A stretch of 64,000 nucleotides of DNA from Achromobacter marplatensis (GTDB lineage: Bacteria; Pseudomonadota; Gammaproteobacteria; Burkholderiales; Burkholderiaceae_B): contig NZ_NJIG01000011.1 of assembly GCF_002209535.1 (NCBI RefSeq), positions 62,001-126,000 of the forward strand. Reading direction: 5' to 3'. Positions 40,947-50,079 of this stretch are shown piece after piece. Made by a program: the position numbers and the translations under genes. Below the pieces are notes generated by a model, which worked only from the letters and a program-made list of their open reading frames with translations, made no database searches and had not been told where the DNA came from. Within the stretch, counting starts at the first letter, position 1; the number at the start of each line of letters is the position of its first letter.

Positions 40947-42866
40947 CTAGGGCTTGAGGTGTTCCGTCAGGAACTTCTCCATCGCTTCGTAGAACTCGAA
41001 CTTGTTCTCGTCGTTGTGGAAGCCGTGGCCTTCGTTGTCCTTGACCATGTATTCCACTTCGATGCCGCGGGCCTTCAGCGCCTTGACCATCTGGTCGCTC
41101 TCATCCTTGTTCACGCGGGGGTCTTTGGCGCCCTGCGCGATGAACAGCGGCGTCTTGATCTTGTCCGCATGCAGCGCCGGCGAGGTGGCCGCCAGGCGGT
41201 CGTGGTCACGCTCCGGATGGCCCACCATGTCCTGCATCTTGTCCAGCATGGGCTTCCAGTACGGCGGAATGGACTTCATGAACGTGAACAGGTTCGACAC
41301 GCCCACGTAGTCCACTGCAGCGGCATAGAGGTCCGGCGTGTAGGTCACGCCGGCCAGGGTGGCGTAGCCGCCGTAGCTGGCGCCGTAAATGCCGATGCGC
41401 TTGGGGTCGGCGATGCCTTCCTTGATCAGCCATTGGACGCCGTCAGTGATGTCGTCCTGCATTTTCAGGCCCCATTGCCCGAAGCTGGCTTCCCAAAAGG
41501 CGCGGCCGTAGCCGGTCGAGCCGCGGAAGTTCATCTGCAGCACGCAGAAGCCGCGGTTGGCCAGGAACTGCGTTTCGGGGTTGTAGCCCCAGCCGTCGCG
41601 CGCCCACGGGCCGCCGTGCGGGTTCACGATGCAAGGCAGGTTCTTGGGATCGCGCCCGGCGGGCAGCGTCAGGTAGCCGTGGATGGTCAGGCCGTCGCGG
41701 CTTTGATAGCTGATCGGGCGCACGTGCGCCATGTCCGCTTCCGGGATGGCCGGGTTGATGTCGGCCAGTTTGGTCAGCGTGTCGGTGGTGGCGTCGTAGA
41801 TGTAGCGCGAGCCCGGCGTGCGGTCGTTGTAGGCGGCGACGATGAACTTGTTTTCGTCGCGGTTGGAGCCTTGCAGCGCGATCTCGTAGCCCGACAGCTT
41901 TGCCGACAGCGTCTTGAACAGTGCCTCGGACTGGGCGTCGAAGAACTTGAATTGCGGCTTGTCGGTCTGGTAGGCGGCCAAGGTCAGCACGCGCCGCTTG
42001 CGCGAGTAGCCCGCGCCGTCCAGGTCGACGGTGTCGGGGGTGAAGACTTCTTCCTCGGCGTCGGGCTTGGCCGGATCGATGACCACCAGCGACAACTTGT
42101 CGCGGCCGCGATTGCTCAGCGCGTAGAGCTTCTTGTCGTCGAAGGTGAAGAATGACGGGCTGACGCTGGTGCGGTAGTCGGTCGTGATCAGCGGACGGAA
42201 TTCCGATGCTTCGTCGTCGCGGTAGAGCAGGGTGGTGTTCAGGCCGTCGCTGGTGACGGCGGCGCGGACCTTGCCCGCGTGGTCCGTCTGCCAGCCGACG
42301 ATATTGCCCGGGTTTTGCGCGACCAGCACGGCGGCGCCGGTGTGCACGTTGACGCGGTAGACGTCGAAGACTTCGGGGTTGCGCTGGTTGTGGCTGATCA
42401 GGACGTGGTCGGGATCGTCTTCCAGGTCGTCTTCGATGCTGGCGCGGGCGCCTTCATACGGGGTCAGGTCGGTGATCTTGCCGGTCTTGGCGTTGACGGC
42501 GAGCACGTGATAGTTCTCGTCGCCGCCGAAATCCTTCTGGTAGAGGACGACGTCGCCGCCCTTCCAGAAATAATTGCTGATGTCGCGGGCGGTTTCGCTG
42601 GTCAGTTGGCGGGGCTCGCCCACCAGCTTGCTGCCTTCCAGCGGCTGCACATAGATGTTCATGCGGGCCGGGTTGCCATCCACGCTGGTGGGCTGCATGA
42701 AGGCCAGGGTCTGGCCGTCTTCGGCCAGGCGGAAGAAGCCGCGTTCCGGATTGCGGAAGAAATCTTTCAGGGGGTAGGCGCGGGGGGGCGGCGGGGTGGC
42801 GCAGCCGCCCAGGGTGGTGCCGACGATGCTGGCGGCGAGAACGGTGCGCGTCATGAATGAAAACAA
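40947..42866 (-). CDS. S9-family prolyl oligopeptidase-like peptidase, probable lipoprotein
   Basis: 639 aa. A beta-propeller-like N-terminal half is followed by an alpha/beta hydrolase with the triad Ser497 (GASYGGY), Asp582 (GAKDPRV) and His614 (NEGHGF). The N-terminus has a lipobox-like TLGGCATP, so it may be a periplasmic lipoprotein that cleaves peptides. A TTG at this start is preceded by GGAGG at seven bases, while the in-frame ATG four codons later has no such site, so TTG is preferred. Convergent with the diguanylate cyclase. Confidence 0.88.
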   Translation of the reverse strand: MFSFMTRTVLAASIVGTTLGGCATPPPPRAYPLKDFFRNPERGFFRLAEDGQTLAFMQPTSVDGNPARMNIYVQPLEGSKLVGEPRQLTSETARDISNYFWKGGDVVLYQKDFGGDENYHVLAVNAKTGKITDLTPYEGARASIEDDLEDDPDHVLISHNQRNPEVFDVYRVNVHTGAAVLVAQNPGNIVGWQTDHAGKVRAAVTSDGLNTTLLYRDDEASEFRPLITTDYRTSVSPSFFTFDDKKLYALSNRGRDKLSLVVIDPAKPDAEEEVFTPDTVDLDGAGYSRKRRVLTLAAYQTDKPQFKFFDAQSEALFKTLSAKLSGYEIALQGSNRDENKFIVAAYNDRTPGSRYIYDATTDTLTKLADINPAIPEADMAHVRPISYQSRDGLTIHGYLTLPAGRDPKNLPCIVNPHGGPWARDGWGYNPETQFLANRGFCVLQMNFRGSTGYGRAFWEASFGQWGLKMQDDITDGVQWLIKEGIADPKRIGIYGASYGGYATLAGVTYTPDLYAAAVDYVGVSNLFTFMKSIPPYWKPMLDKMQDMVGHPERDHDRLAATSPALHADKIKTPLFIAQGAKDPRVNKDESDQMVKALKARGIEVEYMVKDNEGHGFHNDENKFEFYEAMEKFLTEHLKP

Positions 42867-43048
42867 GGGGAGACCTCCGTGATTTCAATGCCTTACGTCT
42901 TGGGCATTGGCGGACTACGGTGCCTGCCGGCGCCGGGCGCCGACGGCTCGTCGATAATGCCATAGTCGCGCGGGCAGTGTCGAACCGGCCCCACTTATGC
43001 CGCCTGGCGGTTTGCGGGATAATCGCGGCAATTCATCTGGAGAATTAC

Positions 43049-43504
43049 ATGTACAGGAATCTGGTCGCGGCATCGGCGCTGGCGCTGGGCCTGGCGGGGT
43101 GCTCGCTGGGCATTTCGCAGGACGGCACGTCGCCGCACAGCGAGTTCAAGGCGCCGGTCGCCTTCAAGGATGCCTACGCCGCGGTGATCCGGCAGTCGAA
43201 TAACTGCCTGCGTAGTACGGACAACGCCTACCGCGTGGTCCCCGATCTGAATGAAGGCGCGCAGTCGGCTGTCGTGCGCGTGCTGGCGCCGTATACCGAC
43301 AATGAAATGACGCGCGTCGACCTGAAGGCCGCCGGTGAGAAAAGCACCGACGTGCGCATCGTGATGTGGGGCAAGGGCACCTGGGACGCGGCGGCGATGC
43401 GCGCGATGCAGGACGCCATCTACTACAGCATCACCTCGTGCAGCACCTACATGCCGCTGGATCCGCGGCCGCCGGTCAAGCCGTCGCGCGACTTGCCGAA
43501 GTAG
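43049..43504 (+). CDS. Small lipoprotein of unknown function, 151 aa
   Basis: The signal peptide LVAASALALGLAGC gives a lipidated Cys18. The mature part (SEFKAPVAFKDAYAAVIRQS, then VVRVLAPYTDNEMTRVDL and ITSCSTYMP) is a compact alpha/beta domain with a probable disulfide (Cys57 and a C-terminal Cys). The start follows CTGGAGAATTAC. I know similar short lipoproteins from Bordetella but no function. Confidence 0.75.
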   Translation: MYRNLVAASALALGLAGCSLGISQDGTSPHSEFKAPVAFKDAYAAVIRQSNNCLRSTDNAYRVVPDLNEGAQSAVVRVLAPYTDNEMTRVDLKAAGEKSTDVRIVMWGKGTWDAAAMRAMQDAIYYSITSCSTYMPLDPRPPVKPSRDLPK

Positions 43505-43528
43505 GCGGGCCGCAGCGAGGCGCCCGGG

Positions 43529-43945
43529 TCAATCGCCGCCCGGACGACGGCGGATGATCTTGAAGGTGGCGGTGGCGCGCGCGACCAGCTCGCCATCGGC
43601 GCGGCGGATGTCGCCTTCACAGAAGGCGATGGACGCGCCGCGGCGCAGGCAGCGCGCCTCGATGACCAGGTCGCCCGTGCCGGGCGACAGGAACGTGGTG
43701 TTCATGTCGATGGTGGCCATGCCTTCGGTGGCATCGGCAGAACCGCGGGCGGCGGCGCTGAGCGTGAAGTCCAGCACGCTCATCAGCGTGCCGCCATGCA
43801 CGTCGCCGCGGCTGTTGGTCAGGTCTTCGCGCCAGGGCAGCGAGGTGCGGGCGTAAGCCGGCGCGATGCTCTCGGGCACCAGGCCGATGAAGGTCATGAA
43901 GGGTATCGTCAGGCCAAAGTAATCGGTTTGGGCAGTTGCGTTCAT
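43529..43945 (-). CDS. PaaI-family hotdog thioesterase
   Basis: 138 aa. The hotdog-fold core is visible: [20 protein letters not shown], where Asn, Gly and Asp/His of the N-x-x-G-x-x-HGG block make the active site, then [14 protein letters not shown] and [13 protein letters not shown]. Hydrolyses acyl-CoA or phenylacetyl-CoA-like thioesters. The start MNATAQTD is chosen over an in-frame extension that lies in the dinB promoter region. Nothing adjacent defines the substrate. Confidence 0.87.
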   Translation of the reverse strand: MNATAQTDYFGLTIPFMTFIGLVPESIAPAYARTSLPWREDLTNSRGDVHGGTLMSVLDFTLSAAARGSADATEGMATIDMNTTFLSPGTGDLVIEARCLRRGASIAFCEGDIRRADGELVARATATFKIIRRRPGGD

Positions 43946-44051
43946 GGATCGGTTGTGGGCGGAATGGGAAAGCGGGATCAGCCGGTCATAATATATTTTT
44001 TTGCAGTGGCCGCCAGCGCATCGCCGGGCCGGCCTCTTGTCCCCAAGCGGA

Positions 44052-45134
44052 ATGTCTGAACTTATGCGCAAGATCGTGCATGTGGACATGGATGCGTTCT
44101 ACGCGTCCGTGGAGCAGCGCGACAACCCTGAACTGCGTGGCAAGCCGGTGGTCGTGGCCTGGACCGGCCCGCGTTCGGTCGTGTGCGCCGCGTCGTACGA
44201 AGCCCGGCGCTTCGGCATCCATTCGGCCATGTCCGCAGTCCGCGCGGAACGGCTTTGCCCGCAGGCCATCTATGTGCCGCCGGACTTCAACCGCTATCGC
44301 GAGGTGTCGCGCCAGATCCGCCAGATTTTCGCCCGCCATACGGACCTGATCGAACCGCTGTCGCTGGACGAGGCCTACCTGGACGTGACGATCAACAAGT
44401 GCGGGCTGCCGTCGGCCACGGAAGTGGCGCAGGTCATCCGGCACCAGATCCGGGAAGAGACCGGGCTGACCGCGTCAGCGGGCATCGCGCCCAACAAGTT
44501 CCTGGCCAAGATCGCGTCTGATTGGAACAAGCCTGATGGCCAATTCGTCGTCCGGCCGGGCAAGGTGCTGGACTTCTTGCAGCCCTTGCCGGTGCGCAAG
44601 GTGCCCGGCGTGGGCAAGGTGACGCAGGCCCGTCTGGAGCAACTGGGCATCCACACCGTGGGCGACCTGGCCACGCACAGCGCGGAAGAGCTTGAGCATT
44701 ACTTCGGCCGTTACGGCAGGCGCCTGTACGAATTGGCGCGCGGCATCGACGAGCGCGAGGTGCAGACCGACCAGCCGTTGCAGCAGGTGTCCGCGGAGAC
44801 GACGTTTTCGGAAGACATCCGGCTGGACGCGCTGGGCGACGCCATCGACCGCATGGCCGACCGGGTGTGGGACCAGGCGCTGAAGAAGGGCGCGCTGGGG
44901 CGGACGGTGGTGCTCAAGTTGAAGACCGACCGTTTCCGCATCCTGACGCGCAGCCAGACCAGCCCGAATCCGCCGGGATCGGCGGCGGAACTCGCCGCCG
45001 TGGCCAAGCTGCTGTGCGAACGCGTGGAATTGCCGCCGGAAACCCTGTACCGGCTGGCAGGAGTGGGGATGAGCAATTTTGCCGATCCCGCCGAGCAGGC
45101 GCGCCAGCCGGATCTGTTCGGCGGCGCGTTCTAA
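44052..45134 (+). CDS. dinB: DNA polymerase IV (Y family)
   Basis: 360 aa. Palm motifs [14 protein letters not shown] and [11 protein letters not shown] carry the catalytic acids; finger, thumb ([18 protein letters not shown] and [16 protein letters not shown]) and little-finger domains follow in order. Error-prone translesion polymerase. The start could be this ATG (MSELMRK) or one four codons on (MRKIVH). No beta-clamp motif of the classic QLxLF type is at the end, but [10 protein letters not shown] is close. No LexA-like box is obvious. Convergent with the yqeY-like gene, 14 bases apart. Confidence 0.93.
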   Translation: MSELMRKIVHVDMDAFYASVEQRDNPELRGKPVVVAWTGPRSVVCAASYEARRFGIHSAMSAVRAERLCPQAIYVPPDFNRYREVSRQIRQIFARHTDLIEPLSLDEAYLDVTINKCGLPSATEVAQVIRHQIREETGLTASAGIAPNKFLAKIASDWNKPDGQFVVRPGKVLDFLQPLPVRKVPGVGKVTQARLEQLGIHTVGDLATHSAEELEHYFGRYGRRLYELARGIDEREVQTDQPLQQVSAETTFSEDIRLDALGDAIDRMADRVWDQALKKGALGRTVVLKLKTDRFRILTRSQTSPNPPGSAAELAAVAKLLCERVELPPETLYRLAGVGMSNFADPAEQARQPDLFGGAF

Positions 45135-45148
45135 CTGCCCGCTTCGGA

Positions 45149-45610
45149 TCAGGCCAGGCGGGCCTTCACTTGCTGGGACAGGGCGGTCATGTCGGCACGG
45201 CCGGCGAGGGCTTGCTTGAGCAGCGCCATGACCTTGCCCATCGCGGGCGCACCGGTCACGCCTTGCGCGGCCACTTCGGCCAGGGCGGCGTCGATGGCGG
45301 CAGCCACTTCTTCAGGCGATGCGGCCTGCGGCAGGAATTCCTGCAGCACGGCCATTTCGGCCTTTTCCTGATCCGCCGTTTCCGTGCGGCCGGCCTGTTC
45401 GAACGCGGCGATCGACTCGCGGCGCTGCTTGACCTGCTTTTCGATGATGGCGGTGATCTCGGCGTCGGTCAGGTCGCGGCGTTCGTCCACTTCCTTCTGC
45501 TTGACGGCTGCCAGCAGGAAACGCAGCGTCGTCAGGCGCTCGGCGGCCTTGGCGCGCATCGCGTCCTTGACGGAATCAGAGAGGCGGGTCTTGAGCGTAG
45601 CAGTGCTCAT
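45149..45610 (-). CDS. GatB/YqeY domain-containing protein
   Basis: 153 aa, helical. Matches the stand-alone YqeY form: LKTRLSDSVKDAMRAKAAER, RFLLAAVKQKEVDERRDLTD and FLPQAASPEEVAAAIDAALA. The same domain forms the tail of the GatB amidotransferase, where it binds tRNA; the solo protein often lies near dnaG and rpsU, which are not here. The start MSTATLK is chosen because the longer frame has no added conserved sequence. Function uncertain. Confidence 0.9.
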   Translation of the reverse strand: MSTATLKTRLSDSVKDAMRAKAAERLTTLRFLLAAVKQKEVDERRDLTDAEITAIIEKQVKQRRESIAAFEQAGRTETADQEKAEMAVLQEFLPQAASPEEVAAAIDAALAEVAAQGVTGAPAMGKVMALLKQALAGRADMTALSQQVKARLA

Positions 45611-45691
45611 GGGTGAACCTTTTGTGTGGTGTTGCGGCAATCCGCCAGTGTAAACCGGGCAGGCCGGCGCGGCATGGGTCGTATTTTGCCG

Positions 45692-45734
45692 CTCGCTTTT
45701 AAAGATGTATTATAAATGCATGTTTAAAAGCGAG
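45692..45734. promoter_or_regulatory. NsrR-type operator inside a 43-bp extended palindrome
   Basis: The core (45702-45724) has AAGATGTATTA before and AAATGCATGTT after a central T, close to the NsrR consensus of GATGCATTT-like half sites. It is flanked by perfect 12-base arms CTCGCTTTTAAA and TTTAAAAGCGAG, centred on the same base (45713). It lies 27 bases before hmp, and nsrR is the next gene on, so NO-responsive control of hmp (and autoregulation) is strongly suggested. Confidence 0.8.
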
Positions 45735-45760
45735 TCCGCTCGCAACCCAAGGAGCACCTG

Positions 45761-46978
45761 ATGTTGAGCCCCCAAATCCGTGCACTGGTCAAAGCCACGG
45801 CCCCCGTCCTCAAGACGCATGGCGTGGCGCTGACGCGCCATTTCTATGCACGCATGTTCGACCACAATCCCGAGTTGAAGCACGTCTTCAACCAGGCCCA
45901 CCAGGCCGGCGGCCAGCAGCAGCACGCGCTGGCGGGCGCGGTGACGGCCTACGCCGAACACATCGACGACCCCTCCGTGCTGATGCCGGTGGTGACCCGC
46001 ATCGTGCACAAGCACGTCAGCCTGGGCATCCGGCCCGAGCACTACGCCATCGTCGGCAAGCACCTGCTGGCTTCCATCCGCGAGGTGCTGGGCGAGGCCG
46101 CCACCGATGAACTGGTGGACGCCTGGGGCGCCGCCTATGGCCAATTGGCGGATCTGCTGATCGCCGAAGAGGCGCGCCTGTACGCCGAGTCGGCCGGCAA
46201 GCCCGGCGGCTGGACGGGCTGGCGGGCGTTCCGCGTGGTGGGCAAGCAGGTCGAAAGCGCTGAAATCACCTCTTTCTACCTGGCGCCTTCCGACGGCGGC
46301 GCGGTGCCTGCCTATCAGCCGGGGCAATACGTGTCGGTGCGCATCTACGTGCCTGAACTGGGCTTGAGGCAGCCCCGCCAATACAGCTTGTCGGATGCGC
46401 CGGGGCAGGATCGCCTGCGCATTTCGGTCAAGCGCGAACCGGCCGGTGCGCAGACGCCCGCGGGACGCGTGTCCAATGCTTTGCACGATCGCCTGGAAGA
46501 GGGCGGCGTGCTGGACGTGGCGCCGCCGCAGGGGGATTTCCATCTGAAAGCGGACAGCGATGCGCCCGTCGTGCTGCTGAGCGGCGGGGTGGGGCTGACG
46601 CCGATGGTGTCGATCCTGAATCATCTGGTGCGCAACAACGATGAACGCCAGATCCGCTTCGTGCACGGCTGCCGCAACCGGTCGGTGCATGCCATGAAGG
46701 ACCACGTCAACCGCATCGCCGCCGAACGGGGCAATGTGCGCAAGGCCGTGTTCTACGAAGAGGTCGGCCACGACGACGAGCCGGGACGCGATTACGACCA
46801 CGCCGGCCGGCTGGACCTGCGGGCCATCCGCGACGAGGTCATCGTGCCCGGCGCGGACTATTACCTGTGTGGTCCGGCCCCGTTCATGCTGGCGCAGCGC
46901 GAAGCGTTGCTGGCGCTGGGCGTGGGGTCTGACCGCATCCACGCCGAGGCCTTCGGCAGTGGCGGCGCGCCGGCCTGA
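45761..46978 (+). CDS. hmp: Flavohemoglobin nitric oxide dioxygenase Hmp
   Basis: 405 aa. The globin domain has Tyr29, Gln53 and proximal His85 at the E. coli Hmp positions. The FAD domain has RQYSLSDAPG, and the NAD domain has LSGGVGLTPMVSIL and YYLCGPAPFM. It converts NO and O2 to nitrate with NADH in the cytoplasm, giving protection from nitrosative stress. The start follows AAGGAG. It is behind the NsrR-type operator and is followed 58 bases later by nsrR. Confidence 0.96.
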   Translation: MLSPQIRALVKATAPVLKTHGVALTRHFYARMFDHNPELKHVFNQAHQAGGQQQHALAGAVTAYAEHIDDPSVLMPVVTRIVHKHVSLGIRPEHYAIVGKHLLASIREVLGEAATDELVDAWGAAYGQLADLLIAEEARLYAESAGKPGGWTGWRAFRVVGKQVESAEITSFYLAPSDGGAVPAYQPGQYVSVRIYVPELGLRQPRQYSLSDAPGQDRLRISVKREPAGAQTPAGRVSNALHDRLEEGGVLDVAPPQGDFHLKADSDAPVVLLSGGVGLTPMVSILNHLVRNNDERQIRFVHGCRNRSVHAMKDHVNRIAAERGNVRKAVFYEEVGHDDEPGRDYDHAGRLDLRAIRDEVIVPGADYYLCGPAPFMLAQREALLALGVGSDRIHAEAFGSGGAPA

Positions 46979-47036
46979 CCGGTGTATCCTGGCGGCCTGA
47001 TCTGCCTGGACCGCCAGGCAACCTGTCTTCCATCCT

Positions 47037-47474
47037 ATGCAACTGACCCGATTCACCGACTTCGGCTTGCGCGTGCTGATGTACCTGACGCAATGTCGCG
47101 ACCGGCCTGCCGCCGTCACCATCCCGGAGATCGCGGGGCGTTTCGACGTCTCCCGCAATCACTTGGTGAAGGTGGTGCACTTCATGGCGCAGCGGGAATG
47201 GGTCAGCACGTCGCGCGGCAAGGGCGGCGGCCTGAGCCTGGCGCGCCCTGCGTCGGCGTACCGCGTGGGCGACCTGATCCGCGAACTGGAACAGCAGGGC
47301 CCGCTGATCGATTGCCGCGAGCCACCCTGTGCGCTGGACGGTTCCTGCCGCCTGGCAGGCGTGCTGGCGCAAACGCTCAATGCCTTCTACGACGCGCTGA
47401 ACGGCTACACGCTGGCCGACCTGGTGCGCGACCCCACGGCGGCGGCCATCATCAAGCTGCACCGCGCCGCCTAG
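47037..47474 (+). CDS. nsrR: NO-sensing Rrf2-family repressor NsrR
   Basis: 145 aa. Rrf2 winged helix (LTRFTDFGLRVLMYLTQC, VSRNHLVKVVHFMAQREWVS, RGKGGGLSLARP) plus cluster cysteines Cys93, Cys98 and Cys104 with the C-x4-C-x5-C spacing of NsrR. The iron-sulfur cluster is destroyed by NO, lifting repression of hmp. Directly downstream of hmp, so the pair forms a simple feedback loop through the palindrome before hmp. Confidence 0.94.
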   Translation: MQLTRFTDFGLRVLMYLTQCRDRPAAVTIPEIAGRFDVSRNHLVKVVHFMAQREWVSTSRGKGGGLSLARPASAYRVGDLIRELEQQGPLIDCREPPCALDGSCRLAGVLAQTLNAFYDALNGYTLADLVRDPTAAAIIKLHRAA

Positions 47475-47637
47475 GCGGGCCATGACGTTTTGTTATGGAT
47501 GCTGCCGGGTTTGGCATTTGCCGCGTTCCCGGCAGGCGTTCCAGAATAGAGGCTGTTCCCCGTCTTTGCCTTGGGGCTTCCCAATGCACAAGCGCCCCGG
47601 GTAGGGGGTGGTAGGCAGATTTCTTTAGGATTCAGGT

Positions 47638-48885
47638 ATGCGCGTTTGCGTAATCGGTGCGGGCGTTGTCGGTGTGACGTCCGCCTATTTCCTGGCGCGC
47701 CAGGGTCACGATGTGGTGCTGGTCGACAGCCAGGCGCGGCCGGCCGAGGTCTCCAGCTACGCCAACGGCGGCCAGCTCAGCTATAGCTATGTCGCGCCAT
47801 TGGCAGGCCCAGGCGTGCTGCCCAGCGTGCCGGGCTGGTTGCTGCGCGAGGATTCCCCGCTGCGCTTCCGGCCGCGGATGGACCCCCATCAATGGCGGTG
47901 GTGCCTGCAGTTCGCGCTGGCCTGCCGCGCGTCGGTCGCGAAGGCCTCGACCGCGCAGCTGCTGGGGCTGTCCTACCTGAGCCGCGACGTCATGCATACC
48001 TTGCTGGCGCAGGAAGACCTGGATTTTGGCCATTTGAAAAACGGCAAGCTGATTGCCTACTGCAGCGCTGCCCTGCTGGACAAGGCGCGCGCGCTGGTGG
48101 CGTATCAGGCCGGGCATGGCGCCGAGCAGCAGGTGCTGGACGCCGCGCAGACGCTGGCGATGGAACCCGCGCTGGCCGCCATGGGCGACAAGCTGGCCGG
48201 CGCCATCTATACCCCCAGCGAAGAGGCGGGCGATTGCCGCCAGTTCACTGAAGCCTTGTTCGACCGCCTGCAGGCGATGGGCAATGTGGAATGCGTCATG
48301 TCCAATCCGGTGGCCGGCTTGCAGCGCGAAGGCCGCCGCATTGTGGCGGTGAACACCCGCGAGGGCGACATCGGCGCCGACGCCGTGGTGCTTGCCACCG
48401 GCATCGGCACGCGCGCCCTGCTCAAGCCGCTGGGGCAGGATGTGCCTTTGTATCCGCTGAAGGGATACAGCCTGAGCGTGCCGCTGTCGGATGACGACGC
48501 CGTCGCGCCGCGCATCAGCGTGACGGATTATGAACGGCGCATCGTCTATGCCCGCGTGGGCGGCGTGCTGCGGATCGCAGCCATGGTCGATATCGGCAGC
48601 GCCAATGCGGACATCGATTCGGCGCGCGTGGACTTGTTGAAGCGGCAGGTGCATGAGGCCTTTCCTTCCCTGGACTTGCGCCAGGCCATTCCCTGGGCGG
48701 GCCTGCGTCCTGCCACGCCTACCGGCAAGCCGCTGATCGGGCGCGCCGCTGCGGCCGACAACCTGTGGCTGAACATCGGCCAAGGGGCGCTGGGCTTCAC
48801 CTTGGCCTGCGGTAGCGCGGCCTTGCTGACGGCCCAGATGGCGGGATTGGAACTGCCGCTGGACCCCGCGCCGTTCCGGCCGTGA
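47638..48885 (+). CDS. dadA: D-amino acid dehydrogenase (DadA-like FAD oxidoreductase)
   Basis: 415 aa. The N-terminal Rossmann motif VIGAGVVGVTSAYFLARQGH binds FAD; EVSSYANGGQLSYSYVAPLA, AGLRPATPTGKPLIGRA and NIGQGALGFTLACGSA are typical of DadA. It oxidises D-amino acids to 2-oxo acids, passing electrons to the membrane quinone pool. No alanine racemase gene is next to it. Start ATG preceded by TTAGGATTCAGGT, moderate ribosome-binding site. Confidence 0.9.
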   Translation: MRVCVIGAGVVGVTSAYFLARQGHDVVLVDSQARPAEVSSYANGGQLSYSYVAPLAGPGVLPSVPGWLLREDSPLRFRPRMDPHQWRWCLQFALACRASVAKASTAQLLGLSYLSRDVMHTLLAQEDLDFGHLKNGKLIAYCSAALLDKARALVAYQAGHGAEQQVLDAAQTLAMEPALAAMGDKLAGAIYTPSEEAGDCRQFTEALFDRLQAMGNVECVMSNPVAGLQREGRRIVAVNTREGDIGADAVVLATGIGTRALLKPLGQDVPLYPLKGYSLSVPLSDDDAVAPRISVTDYERRIVYARVGGVLRIAAMVDIGSANADIDSARVDLLKRQVHEAFPSLDLRQAIPWAGLRPATPTGKPLIGRAAAADNLWLNIGQGALGFTLACGSAALLTAQMAGLELPLDPAPFRP

Positions 48886-49052
48886 ACGCGCCGGCCGGCG
48901 GGGTCGGGATGTCCATTTCGCGATAGCGGCTGCCTTTTCATCGGCAGACGGACCCGCGCACGCTCAATAGGATAGCGGTCATCCCGCAGCGCCCGCCGGC
49001 TTGCCGGCAGGTTCCAGCGGGATCCGATCCTCCTCCTGCGAGCGCATTCATC

Positions 49053-49967
49053 ATGTCCTATCTGTTCCCCTTGTTCGCCATCCTGTTCTGGGCGGGCAAT
49101 GTCATCGTGTCCAAGATGGCCGCCAGCGCCATCTCGCCCACGGCAATCACGTTCTACCGCCTGGTGCTGGCCTTGGTACTGATGGGCCTGTTCACGGCCC
49201 GTCCGGCCTGGCGCAACCGCAAGGTCATCCTGCGGCACTGGCCCAAGCTGGCGCTGTACGGCGCCTTGTCGTCGGCGGTGTTCCAGGCGCTGTCCTACCG
49301 CGCGGCTGAAACCACCACCGCCACCAACATGGCCATCCTGACGGCGCTGATTCCGTTGCTGAGCATGCTGCTTAGCGTCGTCATCCTGCGCGATCCCCTG
49401 ACGCTGGGCATGGCTGCGGGCGGGGTGCTGTCGTTCCTGGGGTTGCTGTACCTGGTGGGGCAGGGCGACATGCTCAGCGTGTTCCAGCACGGCATCCATG
49501 TGGGCGACGGGCTGATGCTGCTGGCCGCCATGTCCTATGCGCTGTACGGGGTGCTGCTGCGCCACTGGAAGGTGCCGGTTCCCGCCTGGCAATCCACGTT
49601 CGTGCAGTCGATCTTCGCGCTGCTCTACATGCTGCCGCTCTATCTGCGCGTGCCGGCGGCGCAGGCTGCGTTGGACGTGAACACCATTCCGCTGATCCTT
49701 TATGCCGGCATCTTTTCGTCGGTGCTGCTGTCGTACCTGTGGATCGAGGGCGTGCACCGGCTGGGCCCCACCCGCTGCAGCATTTTCATCAACCTGCTGC
49801 CCTTGTTCACGGCGCTGGCGGCGTTTGTGATGCTGCGCGAGCAGTTGCACGGATACCACCTGCTGGGCGGGGCGGTGACGCTGGCGGGCGTGCTGCTGGC
49901 GCAGACGGTGCAGCGTCCACTGTTCGGCCGCGCGCCCGCCCGGGCCTTGGCGGCTGGCAAGGTCTAG
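49053..49967 (+). CDS. EamA-type DMT exporter
   Basis: 304 aa with ten helices in two EamA repeats (LFPLFAILFWAGNVIVSKMA and GDGLMLLAAMSYALYGVLLR). An inner-membrane metabolite exporter like the earlier EamA gene of the window, with a different sequence. It follows dadA after 167 bases, so a link to amino-acid handling is possible but not shown. Confidence 0.9.
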   Translation: MSYLFPLFAILFWAGNVIVSKMAASAISPTAITFYRLVLALVLMGLFTARPAWRNRKVILRHWPKLALYGALSSAVFQALSYRAAETTTATNMAILTALIPLLSMLLSVVILRDPLTLGMAAGGVLSFLGLLYLVGQGDMLSVFQHGIHVGDGLMLLAAMSYALYGVLLRHWKVPVPAWQSTFVQSIFALLYMLPLYLRVPAAQAALDVNTIPLILYAGIFSSVLLSYLWIEGVHRLGPTRCSIFINLLPLFTALAAFVMLREQLHGYHLLGGAVTLAGVLLAQTVQRPLFGRAPARALAAGKV

Positions 49968-50079
49968 GGTCTGTGCGGGGCTGCTTTCAGGGTCAACCGG
50001 CCCCCGACCGCTGATTCACGGGCGTTCAATACAGGCGCTTCCCGTCGCGCGATAGTGCGGTGCTTTAGCGGGAGCGCCC

